DNA of 64,000 bases from JAHZKN01 sp965250205 (lineage in GTDB: Bacteria; Pseudomonadota; Alphaproteobacteria; Rhizobiales; Hyphomicrobiaceae), in NCBI GenBank assembly GCA_965250205.1, contig CBDFNK010000012.1, positions 1 through 64,000 of the forward strand, written 5' to 3'. A program made the position numbers and the translations under genes. Below are positions 26,742-36,100 of this stretch, in pieces (the first letter of the stretch is position 1; each line of letters begins with the position of its first letter). The notes below the pieces were generated by a model. That model was not told where the DNA came from and made no database searches. It was given only the letters and a program-made list of their open reading frames with translations.

Positions 26742-28214
26742 CTAAGCTTCAGATGCCTTAAGCGCTTCGTAGTTGGCGTGGCCGTCTGGGATGCCGTTTT
26801 CATCCAAGTAAGCAATGCGCAGCATGTTGGTTGTGCCGGGCGACCCAATCGGGATGCCCGCTGTGATCACCATGCCTTCACCAGCCTTGACCCAACCTTC
26901 TTCGTAAACAATTTCTGCTGCTTTCTGAACCATGTCGGCAAGGTTCTTCGGATCAGCGGTGAGGAAGGTCTGAATACCCCAAACCAGGGATAAGCGCCGT
27001 GCAGTGGCCTCCACGGGAGTCAATGAAATCACCGGTAGGCCAGGGCGTTCACGTGCAACACGTAACGCGGTTGAGCCCGTTGCAGTGTAGCAAACAATAG
27101 CCGCCAGCTTGACGGTCTGCGCAATGGCATGGGCCGCGCCTGCAATCGCATCGGCACCTGTGGCCTGTGGCATGATCTGCGTGGCATGCACAAAGGCGCG
27201 GTAATCAGGATCGCTTTCCGCTTCAACAGCGATGCGGTTCATCATCTTGATGGTGGTGATGGGGTGTTGGCCAACGGCAGATTCAGCCGACAACATCACC
27301 GCATCGGCACCGTCAAATACAGCGGTGGCAACGTCAGACACTTCAGCGCGCGTTGGCACGGGCGACGAGATCATGCTTTCCAGCATCTGTGTGGCAACAA
27401 TCACCGGTTTGCCTGCCGTGCGCGCCTTGCGCGTGATATGTTTTTGCAGCCCTGGCACGCGTTCAACCGGCATCTCAACACCGAGGTCGCCGCGCGCGAC
27501 CATAAAGCCATCGCCAGCCTTGATGATGGCATCAAGATCTTCGATTGCAGACGGCTTTTCGATTTTGACCATGATGGCGGCAAGACCATCCACTTTGGCT
27601 TTCACTTCTAGTACGTCTTCAGCGCGTTGCACAAACGACAGCGCGATCCAATCTGCACTCAGATCCAAGGCGCAGTCCAAATCGGCTTGGTCTTTTTCGG
27701 TCAACGGGCCGATGGGCAAAATGGTGTCTGGTAGGGAAACGCCTTTGCGAGAAGCCAAAGCACCACCGACAACGACTTCGGCGGTGATTTTCTTTTTTGC
27801 CACATCTGTGACGCGCATTTTAAGTTTGCCATCATCCAGCAGTAGCGTTTCGCCGGGTTGGATGGCATCAAAGATTTGAAGATGCGGCAGCTTCACACGT
27901 TCGGCAGAACCAGGTGTATCGTCCTGGTCAAAAACAAACCTAGCTCCTTCGCTAACGAAGACGCGTCCGCCATTGAAATCTCCGAGGCGCAGTTTGGGGC
28001 CTTGAAGATCAAACAGAATGCCAATGGGGTAACGATGTTGTTTGGCCAGCTGGCGAACCGCGAACACCGATTGGCGTGCGTTCTCGTGCGAAGCATGACT
28101 CATGTTTATGCGAAACACATCAACACCGGCCAAAAACAACTGCTCAAGAATTTCAGGTTCAGAAGAGGCGGGTCCGAGTGTGGCTACAATCTTGACCCGT
28201 CGGTCGCGTTTCAT
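26742..28214 (-). CDS. pyk: Pyruvate kinase
   Basis: Last step of glycolysis: phosphoenolpyruvate plus ADP to pyruvate plus ATP. 490 residues from the ATG at 28214. Motifs: VKIVATLGPASSEPEIL, FRINMSHASHENAR, the active-site signature IMVKIEKPSAIEDLDAI, MVARGDLGVEMPVERVP, and TARLSL-like allosteric-domain sequences at the C-terminus (VVCYTATGSTALRVARERP). The start overlaps the DUF1036 stop (ATGA), so it is the second gene of that pair. The earlier in-frame ATG would lie inside the DUF1036 gene. Confidence 0.97.
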   Translation of the reverse strand: MKRDRRVKIVATLGPASSEPEILEQLFLAGVDVFRINMSHASHENARQSVFAVRQLAKQHRYPIGILFDLQGPKLRLGDFNGGRVFVSEGARFVFDQDDTPGSAERVKLPHLQIFDAIQPGETLLLDDGKLKMRVTDVAKKKITAEVVVGGALASRKGVSLPDTILPIGPLTEKDQADLDCALDLSADWIALSFVQRAEDVLEVKAKVDGLAAIMVKIEKPSAIEDLDAIIKAGDGFMVARGDLGVEMPVERVPGLQKHITRKARTAGKPVIVATQMLESMISSPVPTRAEVSDVATAVFDGADAVMLSAESAVGQHPITTIKMMNRIAVEAESDPDYRAFVHATQIMPQATGADAIAGAAHAIAQTVKLAAIVCYTATGSTALRVARERPGLPVISLTPVEATARRLSLVWGIQTFLTADPKNLADMVQKAAEIVYEEGWVKAGEGMVITAGIPIGSPGTTNMLRIAYLDENGIPDGHANYEALKASEA

Positions 28215-28744
28215 TCGCCTTTTTGGCCTTTCGAATCTGGATCGGAAAGGCGGATCGTCCATTCCTGCGCCTTGCCGGTATCTATTTCATAGAATCCGGT
28301 GCGCTTATACCCGCGTTTGCCACAATTCTGAACCCCCCTAATCGCGAATGATTTTGCCGCAGTACACATGAAGTTCGAGCCGACCCATTCCCCACCACGA
28401 TCATAGTCAACGGCGTGTACGTAGAGAAACTGGCTTGGCAGAGCGCCTTTGAGGAGGGTTTCACACGATTGCGAGCCAATGGTCCACCAGCCTTCGGTAA
28501 CCCAGCCTTTTGAATCTTGGTAACCAATGGAGACACCGACCCGACTTGATGTCGCGTTACACAGTGCCAGGTCAGCGCGTGCTGGTGTCGGGGCGAGCAT
28601 CGTTAAAATCAATGCCAGACAGAGCGTACCGTTGAGAAGCGAACGCAACGCGCCAGTTGGTAATCGCGTTCTAACAAGTTGCCCGTCCAAGTGCTGCAAG
28701 TTAGTGGCTCCGCGTGTTCTCCAAAGACGTTCAACTTGTGCCAT
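28211..28744 (-). CDS. Exported DUF1036 family protein
   Basis: 177 residues from the ATG at 28744. The export signal is LCLALILTMLAPTPARA, so the mature protein begins DLALCNATSSRVGVSIGYQD, the DUF1036 start. WVTEGWWTIGSQSCETLL, FYEIDTGKAQEWTIRLSDP and four to five cysteines support the family. DUF1036 proteins are periplasmic, small and of unknown function; in Rhizobiales they are often encoded beside pyruvate kinase, as here with a 4-nt overlap. The N-terminal region before the signal is long, so the real start may be a non-ATG codon further in. Confidence 0.85.
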   Translation of the reverse strand: MAQVERLWRTRGATNLQHLDGQLVRTRLPTGALRSLLNGTLCLALILTMLAPTPARADLALCNATSSRVGVSIGYQDSKGWVTEGWWTIGSQSCETLLKGALPSQFLYVHAVDYDRGGEWVGSNFMCTAAKSFAIRGVQNCGKRGYKRTGFYEIDTGKAQEWTIRLSDPDSKGQKGE

Positions 28745-28807
28745 CGTTTGGGTCGCTCTACCACCGTTTAAATATGGCGGGCAAGAATCGACACACAGCA
28801 CAAATTT

Positions 28808-30103
28808 TTACGGATCAATCAGGATGGCGCGAAAATCGTTGACGTTGGTTTGTGTCGGGCCACATTGCAACAGGTCGCCAATCTTATCGAAGAACCCTGT
28901 GGAGTCGTTATTGGCCAGGAAAGCGGCGGCATTGAGGTTTTGAGAGTCTGCTGTCTGTAGTGTTTCCGGTGCGATAACGGCACCCGCTGGATCATCGGCA
29001 GCCCCCCTGCCGCCATCAATGCCGTCAGTATCGCCCGCAATCGCTGCAACACCATCTTCGCCATTGAGACCGATAGCCAACCCAAGAGCATATTCCTGGT
29101 TGGGCCCGCCGCGCCCATTGCCGGATACGGTGACGGTAAACTCACCACCTGACAACAGCGCGACGCGTTGGCTTTTCGCTTTGGCGGCGAGTGCCATTTC
29201 AGCATGCGCTTTGCCAACGTCACGGGCTTCGCCCTCAAGGGCAGCGCCGAGCATTTCGACATGATAGCCGGCTGACCTGGCAAGTTCTGCACCGGCTTCA
29301 ATTGACGCTTTGGGAGCGGCAACCAAGGTGTAAGTCGCGTTCGAAAGTTTCAGATCACCCGGTTGCAGGGTTTCATTGTCGGGCGCGTTCAGTGCTGCTA
29401 TAATAGACTCCGGTGCATCAATCTTGTAACGGGCAATAATGTCACGCGCCTGCTCAAGTGTTGTCGGGTCCCCATAAGTTGGGCCGGACCCAATCGCGTC
29501 TGGGTCATCACCCGGCACATCGGAAATAGCGAGTGTGATCAAGCGTGCTGGGTAGGTTGCTGCTGCCAAGCCGCCGCCCTTGATCAGTGACAAATGTTTG
29601 CGCACGCAATTCATTTCAGAAATTGGCGCGCCAGATTTCAAAAGCTGAGCTGTGATTTTTTGTTTGTCAGCAAAGCTGACACCGCCAACAGGTGCAGACC
29701 AAAGCGCCGAGGCACCACCAGACAACAAACAGAGAACTAATTCATCTGGCGTCGCCCGCCGGGCAAAGTCTGTGGCCAGTTTCGCGGTGGCGACAGAGTT
29801 GGCGTCAGGTACCGGGTGGCCAGCCTCCAGAACGGGCAGCAACTCGGTAGGTAAACCATAACCATGCCGGGTTGTGACAAAACCCTGAATGTGGTCGCCT
29901 TGGCCAAGTGCCATGTAATGGCGTTCTGCGGCCTGCGCCATGGCCGCAGCGGCTTTACCAGCGCCAACAATTAGTAACCGGCCGTTATCAGGCACGTCGG
30001 GCAAATGGGGTGGGACACAGCTTGCGGGATGGGCCGCTGCAACGGCGGCGTCATACATTTTGCGCAGGAGTACACGCTGTTCGGTGGGGGAAGAACTGTT
30101 CAT
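28808..30103 (-). CDS. Glycerate 2-kinase, MOFRL type
   Basis: 431 residues. N-terminal DUF4147 domain with LLIVGAGKAAAAMAQAAE, VTTRHGYG, EAGHPVPDANS and LCLLSGGASALW, and a MOFRL C-terminal domain with VALLSGGEFTVTVSGNGRGGPNQEYALG and AGDTDGIDG. The family phosphorylates D-glycerate to 2-phosphoglycerate (GckA/TtuD), feeding lower glycolysis in serine-cycle or glyoxylate/tartrate metabolism. Sits 63 bp upstream of the DUF1036-pyk pair on the same strand, so one transcription unit is possible, and its product enters glycolysis two steps before pyruvate kinase. Confidence 0.93.
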   Translation of the reverse strand: MNSSSPTEQRVLLRKMYDAAVAAAHPASCVPPHLPDVPDNGRLLIVGAGKAAAAMAQAAERHYMALGQGDHIQGFVTTRHGYGLPTELLPVLEAGHPVPDANSVATAKLATDFARRATPDELVLCLLSGGASALWSAPVGGVSFADKQKITAQLLKSGAPISEMNCVRKHLSLIKGGGLAAATYPARLITLAISDVPGDDPDAIGSGPTYGDPTTLEQARDIIARYKIDAPESIIAALNAPDNETLQPGDLKLSNATYTLVAAPKASIEAGAELARSAGYHVEMLGAALEGEARDVGKAHAEMALAAKAKSQRVALLSGGEFTVTVSGNGRGGPNQEYALGLAIGLNGEDGVAAIAGDTDGIDGGRGAADDPAGAVIAPETLQTADSQNLNAAAFLANNDSTGFFDKIGDLLQCGPTQTNVNDFRAILIDP

Positions 30104-30251
30104 AGGGGCCGTAACGTATAAAGTTGTACTTTAGGAAGGTATCTGCTGTCGCATCTCCGCCAGCCCCCAGGTGTGCGGGATCGCTTCGCCGCCGTCAAGC
30201 GTCTCAAAGGTCGCTCTGGTAATACGCCCGCGTCACACGATATAAGGTACT

Positions 30252-31085
30252 ATGAAATCTGAATCTTGCTCCCCTTCTAACCGATTTCAGGATGTACGAC
30301 CGGAGACCGGCCTGATTGGGCCCCACTATGACATTCACCCTGCCCGAGACCCGTCCTGCCGCCTGATTTTCCTCTGTGATCACGCCAGCAATTATATTCC
30401 TGAGCCCTATCAAGGTTTGGGTCTTACGAGCGATCAATTGCAGCGCCACATTGCCTACGATCTTGGGGCTTCTGGTGTGACACAGGTGTTGGCAGACCAC
30501 TTTGGTGCGACGGCCGTGCTGAGCCGATTTTCCAGGCTCCTGATTGATCCCAATCGCGGCGAGGATGACCCGACGCTGGTGATGCGTATCGCTGATGGCG
30601 CTGTCGTGCCGGGTAACAGAGTGCTTGATGAGGCTGAGCGCCGCGCGCGCCGCGATACGTTTTACCGCCCCTACCATGACGCAATAACCACCTCCATAGA
30701 CGCCTATTGCCAGCGCAACCTAACGCCTGTGATCATCTCACTTCATAGCTTCACCGAGGCCTGGAAGGGTGTAGCGCGGCCATGGCAGTTTGGAATTTTA
30801 TGGGATAAAGACTCGCGCATCGCGACACCTCTTCTTGAAAGTTTGCGCCAAGAAAGTGATTTGATCGTGGGAGATAACGAGCCTTACTCGGGCGAATTAA
30901 CGGGTGATACGATGTGGCGCCATGGAACCGGGCGCGGTTTGCCCCATGCCCTTATCGAAGTACGTCAGGATTTGATTATGGATCCGGCGGGGCAAAAAAT
31001 GTGGGGCCAACGTCTTGCGCGTGCTTTGGAGCAAACACTTGCACGCTTCGAGGCCGAACATGAGGCCGCGCACGCCGCCGAATAG
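30252..31085 (+). CDS. N-formylglutamate amidohydrolase family protein (paralog 2)
   Basis: 277 residues. Features: CRLIFLCDHASNYIPEPYQGLGL, AYDLGASGVTQVLADHFGA, LSRFSRLLIDPNRGEDDPTLV, VIISLHSFTEAWKGVARPW and LPHALIEVRQDLI. These fit the shorter amidohydrolase group widespread in Rhizobiales, not the HutG form at 23290-24189. Substrate unknown. The ATG at 30252 follows AAGGTACT. DUF1244 follows 15 bp later on the same strand, a common pairing. Confidence 0.88.
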   Translation: MKSESCSPSNRFQDVRPETGLIGPHYDIHPARDPSCRLIFLCDHASNYIPEPYQGLGLTSDQLQRHIAYDLGASGVTQVLADHFGATAVLSRFSRLLIDPNRGEDDPTLVMRIADGAVVPGNRVLDEAERRARRDTFYRPYHDAITTSIDAYCQRNLTPVIISLHSFTEAWKGVARPWQFGILWDKDSRIATPLLESLRQESDLIVGDNEPYSGELTGDTMWRHGTGRGLPHALIEVRQDLIMDPAGQKMWGQRLARALEQTLARFEAEHEAAHAAE

Positions 31086-31100
31086 AAAAGGACTGATGCG

Positions 31101-31409
31101 ATGAGCACGTTTACTGACGAAGAACGCATTCAATTGGAAGCGGCTGCCTTTCGCCGACTTGTTGCCCATTTGCGTGAGCGCACGGACGCCCAAAATATTG
31201 ACATGATGAATTTGGCGGGCTTTTGCCGCAATTGTCTGTCGCGTTGGTATCAAGAGGCGGCTGAAGAGCAAGGTCACGGCCTGACCAAAGAAGCTGCTCG
31301 CGAAATCGTCTATGGCATTCCCTATGCAGACTGGCAGGCTAAGTATCAGCGTGAAGCGACCAAAGAACAGCTCGCCGATTTTGAGGTTAACAAGCCGAAG
31401 GATCACTAG
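31101..31409 (+). CDS. DUF1244 family protein
   Basis: 102 residues, family length. Core sequence RLVAHLRERTDAQNIDMMNL, AGFCRNCLSRWYQEAAEE, then IVYGIPYADWQAKYQ. The C-x-x-C pair in FCRNCLSRW suggests metal binding or redox. Function unknown. In operon with the upstream amidohydrolase. Its TAG stop is supplied by the first CTAG of the repeat element that begins at 31406. Confidence 0.92.
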   Translation: MSTFTDEERIQLEAAAFRRLVAHLRERTDAQNIDMMNLAGFCRNCLSRWYQEAAEEQGHGLTKEAAREIVYGIPYADWQAKYQREATKEQLADFEVNKPKDH

Positions 31410-31564
31410 ATCGACCTGCGAAAAGTTGGGTTCGACTTTGAGCAGATAAGTTGATCGCCAGCCTTGGGATTAGAGTCTTAGGATAGAGCCATGAGATAGA
31501 GCGCTGAGATAGAGCGTCGCGCAAATAGCTTCAGCGTGCACAAGATAAAGGCTCGTCGGCCTAG
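31406..31564 (-). repeat. CTAG-ended double-hairpin element, copy 5 (enlarged)
   Basis: Reverse copy, CTAGATCGACCTGCGAAAAG at the left and GGCTCGTCGGCCTAG at the right. At 159 bp it is longer than the others because the AGATAGAGC-type middle segment is repeated. Its left edge ends the DUF1244 gene. Confidence 0.9.
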
Positions 31565-31792
31565 TCTTAGGGCATGGGCGTGAGGTCCGCCAGCCAGCCA
31601 CCCCGTGCGCGTGTCCTAAATACCTCTGGATGAGCGTTTTAGGTGTCTTGAAGCAACCATGGCCAAGGTCTAATTTTTGATTCCGAAACGCCATGTGCTT
31701 GCGCTCAATTTGTGCGCGTACCCCGCAGGCCATTAATGTCTTCCCAAATCGACCTTTTGGGGGCCGTACTTTTTGATCCTATGGGGGGTGGT

Positions 31793-32086
31793 ATGTCCAC
31801 GCTGCAAGTTTCCGCGCAAAAGCACCTGCGCCAATTCGTTGAACAAATCGAGCGGCTTGAAGAAGAAAAGAAAGCGCTTGCTGACGATATCCGCGACAAG
31901 TTAGCCGAAGCCAAAGCCGTTGGTTTTGATGTGAAAGCGCTGCGCCAGATTGTACGCCTGCGCAAAAAGAGTGCTTCAGAACGTCAGGAAGAAGAAGACA
32001 TGTTGGCCGTTTATATGCACGCGCTAGGCATGCTTGATGAAGAGCCTGATGCAGCCTCAGCCGCCACGTTGGTTGCCGCGGAGTAG
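31793..32086 (+). CDS. gapR: GapR (DUF2312) nucleoid-associated protein
   Basis: 97 residues from the ATG at 31793. The sequence LRQFVEQIERLEEEKKALADDIRDKLAEAKAVGFDVKALRQIVRLRKK is the DUF2312 coiled-coil hallmark, split here as LRQFVEQIERLEEEKKAL and AEAKAVGFDVKALRQIVRLR. GapR binds overtwisted AT-rich DNA ahead of forks and RNA polymerase and supports chromosome replication in Caulobacter. An ATG at 31712 would add 27 non-conserved residues. DUF1244 upstream is the usual neighbour; a repeat element now separates them. A shorter Ala/Thr-rich tail ends the protein. Confidence 0.93.
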   Translation: MSTLQVSAQKHLRQFVEQIERLEEEKKALADDIRDKLAEAKAVGFDVKALRQIVRLRKKSASERQEEEDMLAVYMHALGMLDEEPDAASAATLVAAE

Positions 32087-32220
32087 GGTTGGGTCTTCCG
32101 GGTTTTGTTAGAGATTGCAATGACACGCTAGCTGACGTGGTTTTAGCCATGTCGGCTTTTGAGTGTACGGCGGATACAATATTCAGTCACATCTGAGTCC
32201 GCTCCGGGCCGATAGGGTTG

Positions 32221-32652
32221 CAAAAGTCTTCGCGGTGATGGCACCTTTGCCCGTGATGACTTTCATTATGACAGCAAACGTAATTTCTACATCTGCCCGG
32301 CAGGCGAGCACCTGACCCACCACTTCACGAACGAAGAACGCGTTCATTATGATGCGAGCTATCGATATCTGGCGCGTGTTCCCGAATGCAGGGCATGCCC
32401 GTTAAAACCGCGCTGCTGCCCCAACACACCACAGCGCAAGGTCACGCGCAGCATTCATGAGACCGCCCGGGACGTTGCCGCACCATTGTCAAAACCGAAG
32501 CTTATGAGGATACCCGACCCCAGAGAAAGAAAGTCGAGATGGCGTTCGCCCACTTGAAACGTATCTTAAAGATGGGTCGATTGAGACTGCGCGGGCCAAC
32601 CGGCGCGCAAGATGAGTTCATGCTTGCGGCAATCGCCCAAAATTTGAGGAAA
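32221..32652 (+). pseudogene. IS1182-family transposase remnant
   Basis: No intact ORF, but two frames give the C-terminal half of an IS1182-type DDE transposase. The first has RDDFHYDSKRNFYICPAGEH, then RYLARVPECRACPLKPRCCP with the cysteine cluster. After a frameshift near 32475 comes KKVEMAFAHLKRILKMGRLR and LAAIAQNLRK. The N-terminal half is missing. Confidence 0.8.
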
Positions 32653-32654
32653 AC

Positions 32655-32830
32655 GACCTTGCGGAATGGATGACCGAGAACGGCATGAGCCACGTCCGTG
32701 GCACACCCTATCATCCGATGACGCAAGGCAAGATTGAACGCTGGCATCAGACGCTCAAAAACCAGTGTCTTCTGGAACATTACTACCTGCCAGAGATCGT
32801 TGATGCGGACCGCGCCGCCCGGATACGTCA
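32655..32830 (+). pseudogene. IS3-family transposase (orfB) remnant
   Basis: ENGMSHVRGTPYHPMTQGKI and ERWHQTLKNQCLLEHYYLP are the last catalytic part of an IS3 orfB integrase core, with the final Glu in GKIERWHQ. The piece starts and stops abruptly and abuts the IS1182 remnant, so it is a fragment only. Confidence 0.8.
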
Positions 32831-32839
32831 ACAACACGT

Positions 32840-32959
32840 CTTGACGATTGGTTTAAAGGTCATGTCATTGCAGGTCCCGGCGCCTTTTTGTTGGCAGCCA
32901 AAGGCTACAAGGACTTTGGCCGAGCGTTTCGACAGAAGTTCATCATTGAGGTAAGTGGG
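32840..32959 (+). pseudogene. C-terminal remnant of a DUF1194-like vWA protein
   Basis: The frame beginning LDDWFKGHVIAGPGAFLLAA and continuing GYKDFGRAFRQKFIIEVS resembles the C-terminus of DUF1194 proteins (VIGGPGAF..DFA.AIRRKL). It is joined directly to the IS3 fragment, so an insertion or deletion seems to have destroyed that gene. Confidence 0.5.
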
Positions 32960-33015
32960 TTGAGCCCGCCCGCAACGCCTACAGTTGCCAGCTTGCGTTG
33001 GAAGGCTTTACAAAA

Positions 33016-33105
33016 CTCAGTCTCAGTCTCAGTCTCAGTCTCAGTCTCAGTCTCAGTCTCAGTCTCAGTCTCAGTCTCAGTCTCAGTCTCAGTCTCAGTC
33101 TCAGT
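33016..33105. repeat. Hexanucleotide microsatellite, (CTCAGT) x 15
   Basis: Perfect 90-bp run of CTCAGT between the pseudogene remnants and the 3' end of the RND gene (stop at 33151). All apparent ORFs through it (SQSQ, SLSL, VSVS) are artefacts of the repeat. Confidence 0.98.
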
Positions 33106-33150
33106 CGCATGCGCCCGCGCACCACAAAGGTGAAGGTATGGCCAGGATTA

Positions 33151-36100
33151 CTAGCTCGCGCGTGCAGGCACGGGTTTTGCGCCGCGCATCATGCCCACTA
33201 ATCGGCCGATATCGCCGCCGATGCCGACCAGGGCAGGCACCAGGACCAAGACCAATACGGTCGCTGCTGCAAGTCCAAAGACCAGCGTAACGGCCATTGG
33301 GATCAAGAACTGTGCTTGGCGGCTGGTCTCAAATAACAACGGCAGAAGGCCGCCAATGGTGGTCAGCGATGTTAATAAAACGGCCCGAAAACGATCTTGA
33401 GCGCCGCCAATGACGGCCGCTTCCAGTTGCTCTCCGGTTTCCAGCCGTTCCTTAATGCGCGAAACCAATACAATGGAGTCGTTGACCAGAATGCCCGACA
33501 GGCCAAGCAATCCAATCATGGAAATGATGGTCAGGCTGTAGCCCATGACATAATGGCCGAGTACGGCACCGACAAACCCAAACGGAATAATCAACATAAC
33601 CGCAAACGGTTTCCAGTAGCTGCCAAAGACCCAGGCAAGTGTGATGTAGATTAAGCAAAGGGCCAGAGCCGCCCCTTCTTTCAAGGATTTGAACGAGCTT
33701 TGCGTCTCATCAGCCCGGCCTTTGTAGGTGTAGGTCAGGCCGTACTTGCGCACGAGTGAAGGCATGATGTCTTTTTCAAGCAGGTCTATCGCATCTTGCA
33801 CCGTGTTAACGTCAGGGTCGATATCGCCGGTGACCGCGACCGTGCGCATGCCGTCTTTGCGTTGCACGATGGAAAATGTGCGCCGCTCACTGATTGACAC
33901 TATTTCCTTGAGTGGCACCCGCGTTCCCGAAGGGCTAATCAGATAGAACTGATCAAGGTCTTGTTTACCAGGGTGTTCCTGGGCCCGCATGATGCGCACA
34001 GTGATTTCTTCTTCGCCACGTGCAAAGCGGATCCCAATCGCACCTTCGAAGGCGTTGCGGACCTGACTTCCTACACTGGCACCGGTAAAGCCAAGCGCTT
34101 GTCCGCGTGGTGTCAGTTCAAAAACATATTCCTGCTTGCCGTAGGGCAGATCATCAGTGATAGCGGAAACCCCCGGCACGCTGGCAAGCGCAATCTTCAA
34201 CTCCTCAGACGCCTGTTTCAAAACGTCAATCGGCGCATTTTGCAGACGCACATCAACATCACGACCGGGTGGGCCCCCGCGCCGACCTGAAATTGCAACA
34301 CGCTCAACACCAGCAATTTTCGGCAACGCTTTGCGCCATGATTGGATGATTTTCTTGGTGCGCACATCGCGCACTTCACTTGGCGTCAGCTGTACGCTGA
34401 CTTCACCAAGGTTTTCGCCTTGTGAACGCCCTGCGCGGCCTATAACGCTGACAGCGGCATCAATCAGGCGTGTTTGAGTTTCGCTGTTGCCGGAAAGTCC
34501 GAAGAAATCAGCAAGAGGTTCAGGCAAGACTGTCCGCAACCCTTTTGATTGCTTGCCCTTTTGTTTATTTTTCTGCTCGTGGAGCAGCACTTTTTCCTGC
34601 TTATAAAGAGCGTTGGTGAGTTGGGTCAGCGCCGCCCGTCTGTCTTTGCGCGGCATGCCAGCTGCAAAATCAATTTTCGCCGAGATGTTTTCACTTTCTG
34701 GAGAGGGAAAGAATTGGAAGACAACGCGTTTGCCGACCAACGCGCCAACCGCAACGATGAAACACGCCACAAGAATAGCGACGGTGGTGTAGCGCCAGGC
34801 AAAGGCCACACTCACAATTCTTTTAAAGGGACCGTCACGAAAGCGCGCAAATCTGGCGTCAAAGGCTCTACGCAATCGGCTTGGTTCTCTCACCTTTTTG
34901 CCATCGTGGCGCAAATGGCCTGGCAGAATGAGAAAGCACTCGATGAGTGAGGCAACGATCACCGACAAAACAACCAACGGTATCGCCACCATGATGTCGC
35001 CGATACGGTCACCGATAAACAAGATTGGCATGAATGCGGCCATGGTCGTCAAGCTGGCGGCAGTAACCGGCGGCAGCATAGTTTCGGCCCCCTGCTGGGC
35101 GGCCTCCATGCTTGAATATCCTTTCGACTCCAAGGTCGCTGCCTGCTCACCAACCACAATGGCATCATCGACGATGATGCCGAGCATCATGATCAACGCG
35201 AACATGGAAATCATATTGATCGACTGGCCGGTTGCCAGCATGACACCAAGCGCTGCAAGCAGGGCGACAGGAATGCCAACGGCTGTCCAAAATGCGATGC
35301 GTGCATTAAGAAAAATAAATAGCATCGCCAACACAAGGATAAGCCCCTGCATACCATTCTTCATCAATATGCCTAGGCGCTGGGCAACGAATTTGCCACG
35401 CACATCATAGACTTTGACATTGAGCGATTTGGGCAAGGACGGTAGTGTCTTATCAAGGTAACGTTGCATAATGCCCATCATTTCGATGGTATCGCCTGAT
35501 AGCGAACGCTGCACATTGAGCTCAATGGCCGTTTCACCCTTGTTATACGCGCTGTTGCCCTCTCGTTCGTAGCGTGTCTCAATCGTCGCAATGTCTTTGA
35601 GGAATACCTTTTCGCCCGTCTCAAGGGACTTGATTTCAATTTCGCGAATGGTCTCCGGCGTTTTGCGGTCAGACTTGGCGCGCAACTGTACCTCGACGTC
35701 ACCCTCCAACCGGCCAGCGGGCAGGTCTTGTGCGCTTTGGCGGACACGTTGCGAGATTTGATCAAGAGAGAGGTCTAATCGGCGCAGGTCACGTTCTTTG
35801 ACCTGGACCCAAATCTCTTCATCACGTGCGCCATCTAATGTGACGCGATCAATACCCGCAGCAAGCAGGCCATCGCGCAATTGCTTGGCAAATTTTTTCA
35901 AAGTTTGTTCGCTAAACGGGCCTGAGATCGCAATCCGTGCGACGCGATCAAAGAACGTTGCACGCGAGACGATGGGGCGCTCCGATTCTTCAGGCAGTGT
36001 CACGACCTGGCCAATGGCCTGCTCCACATCGCTTTGTGCTTTTTGCAAGTCGGCGTCAGACGTAAACTCAAGCACGATCGTGGCGCTTCCTTCGCGCGCA

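Noticed and set aside
30204..30677. Minus-strand ORF over the second amidohydrolase
   Set aside because: Shadow frame of a well-supported gene with clear family motifs.
33000..33133. Coding frames through the CTCAGT repeat
   Set aside because: All frames stay open because the 6-nt unit has no stop; no start, no homology on either side.
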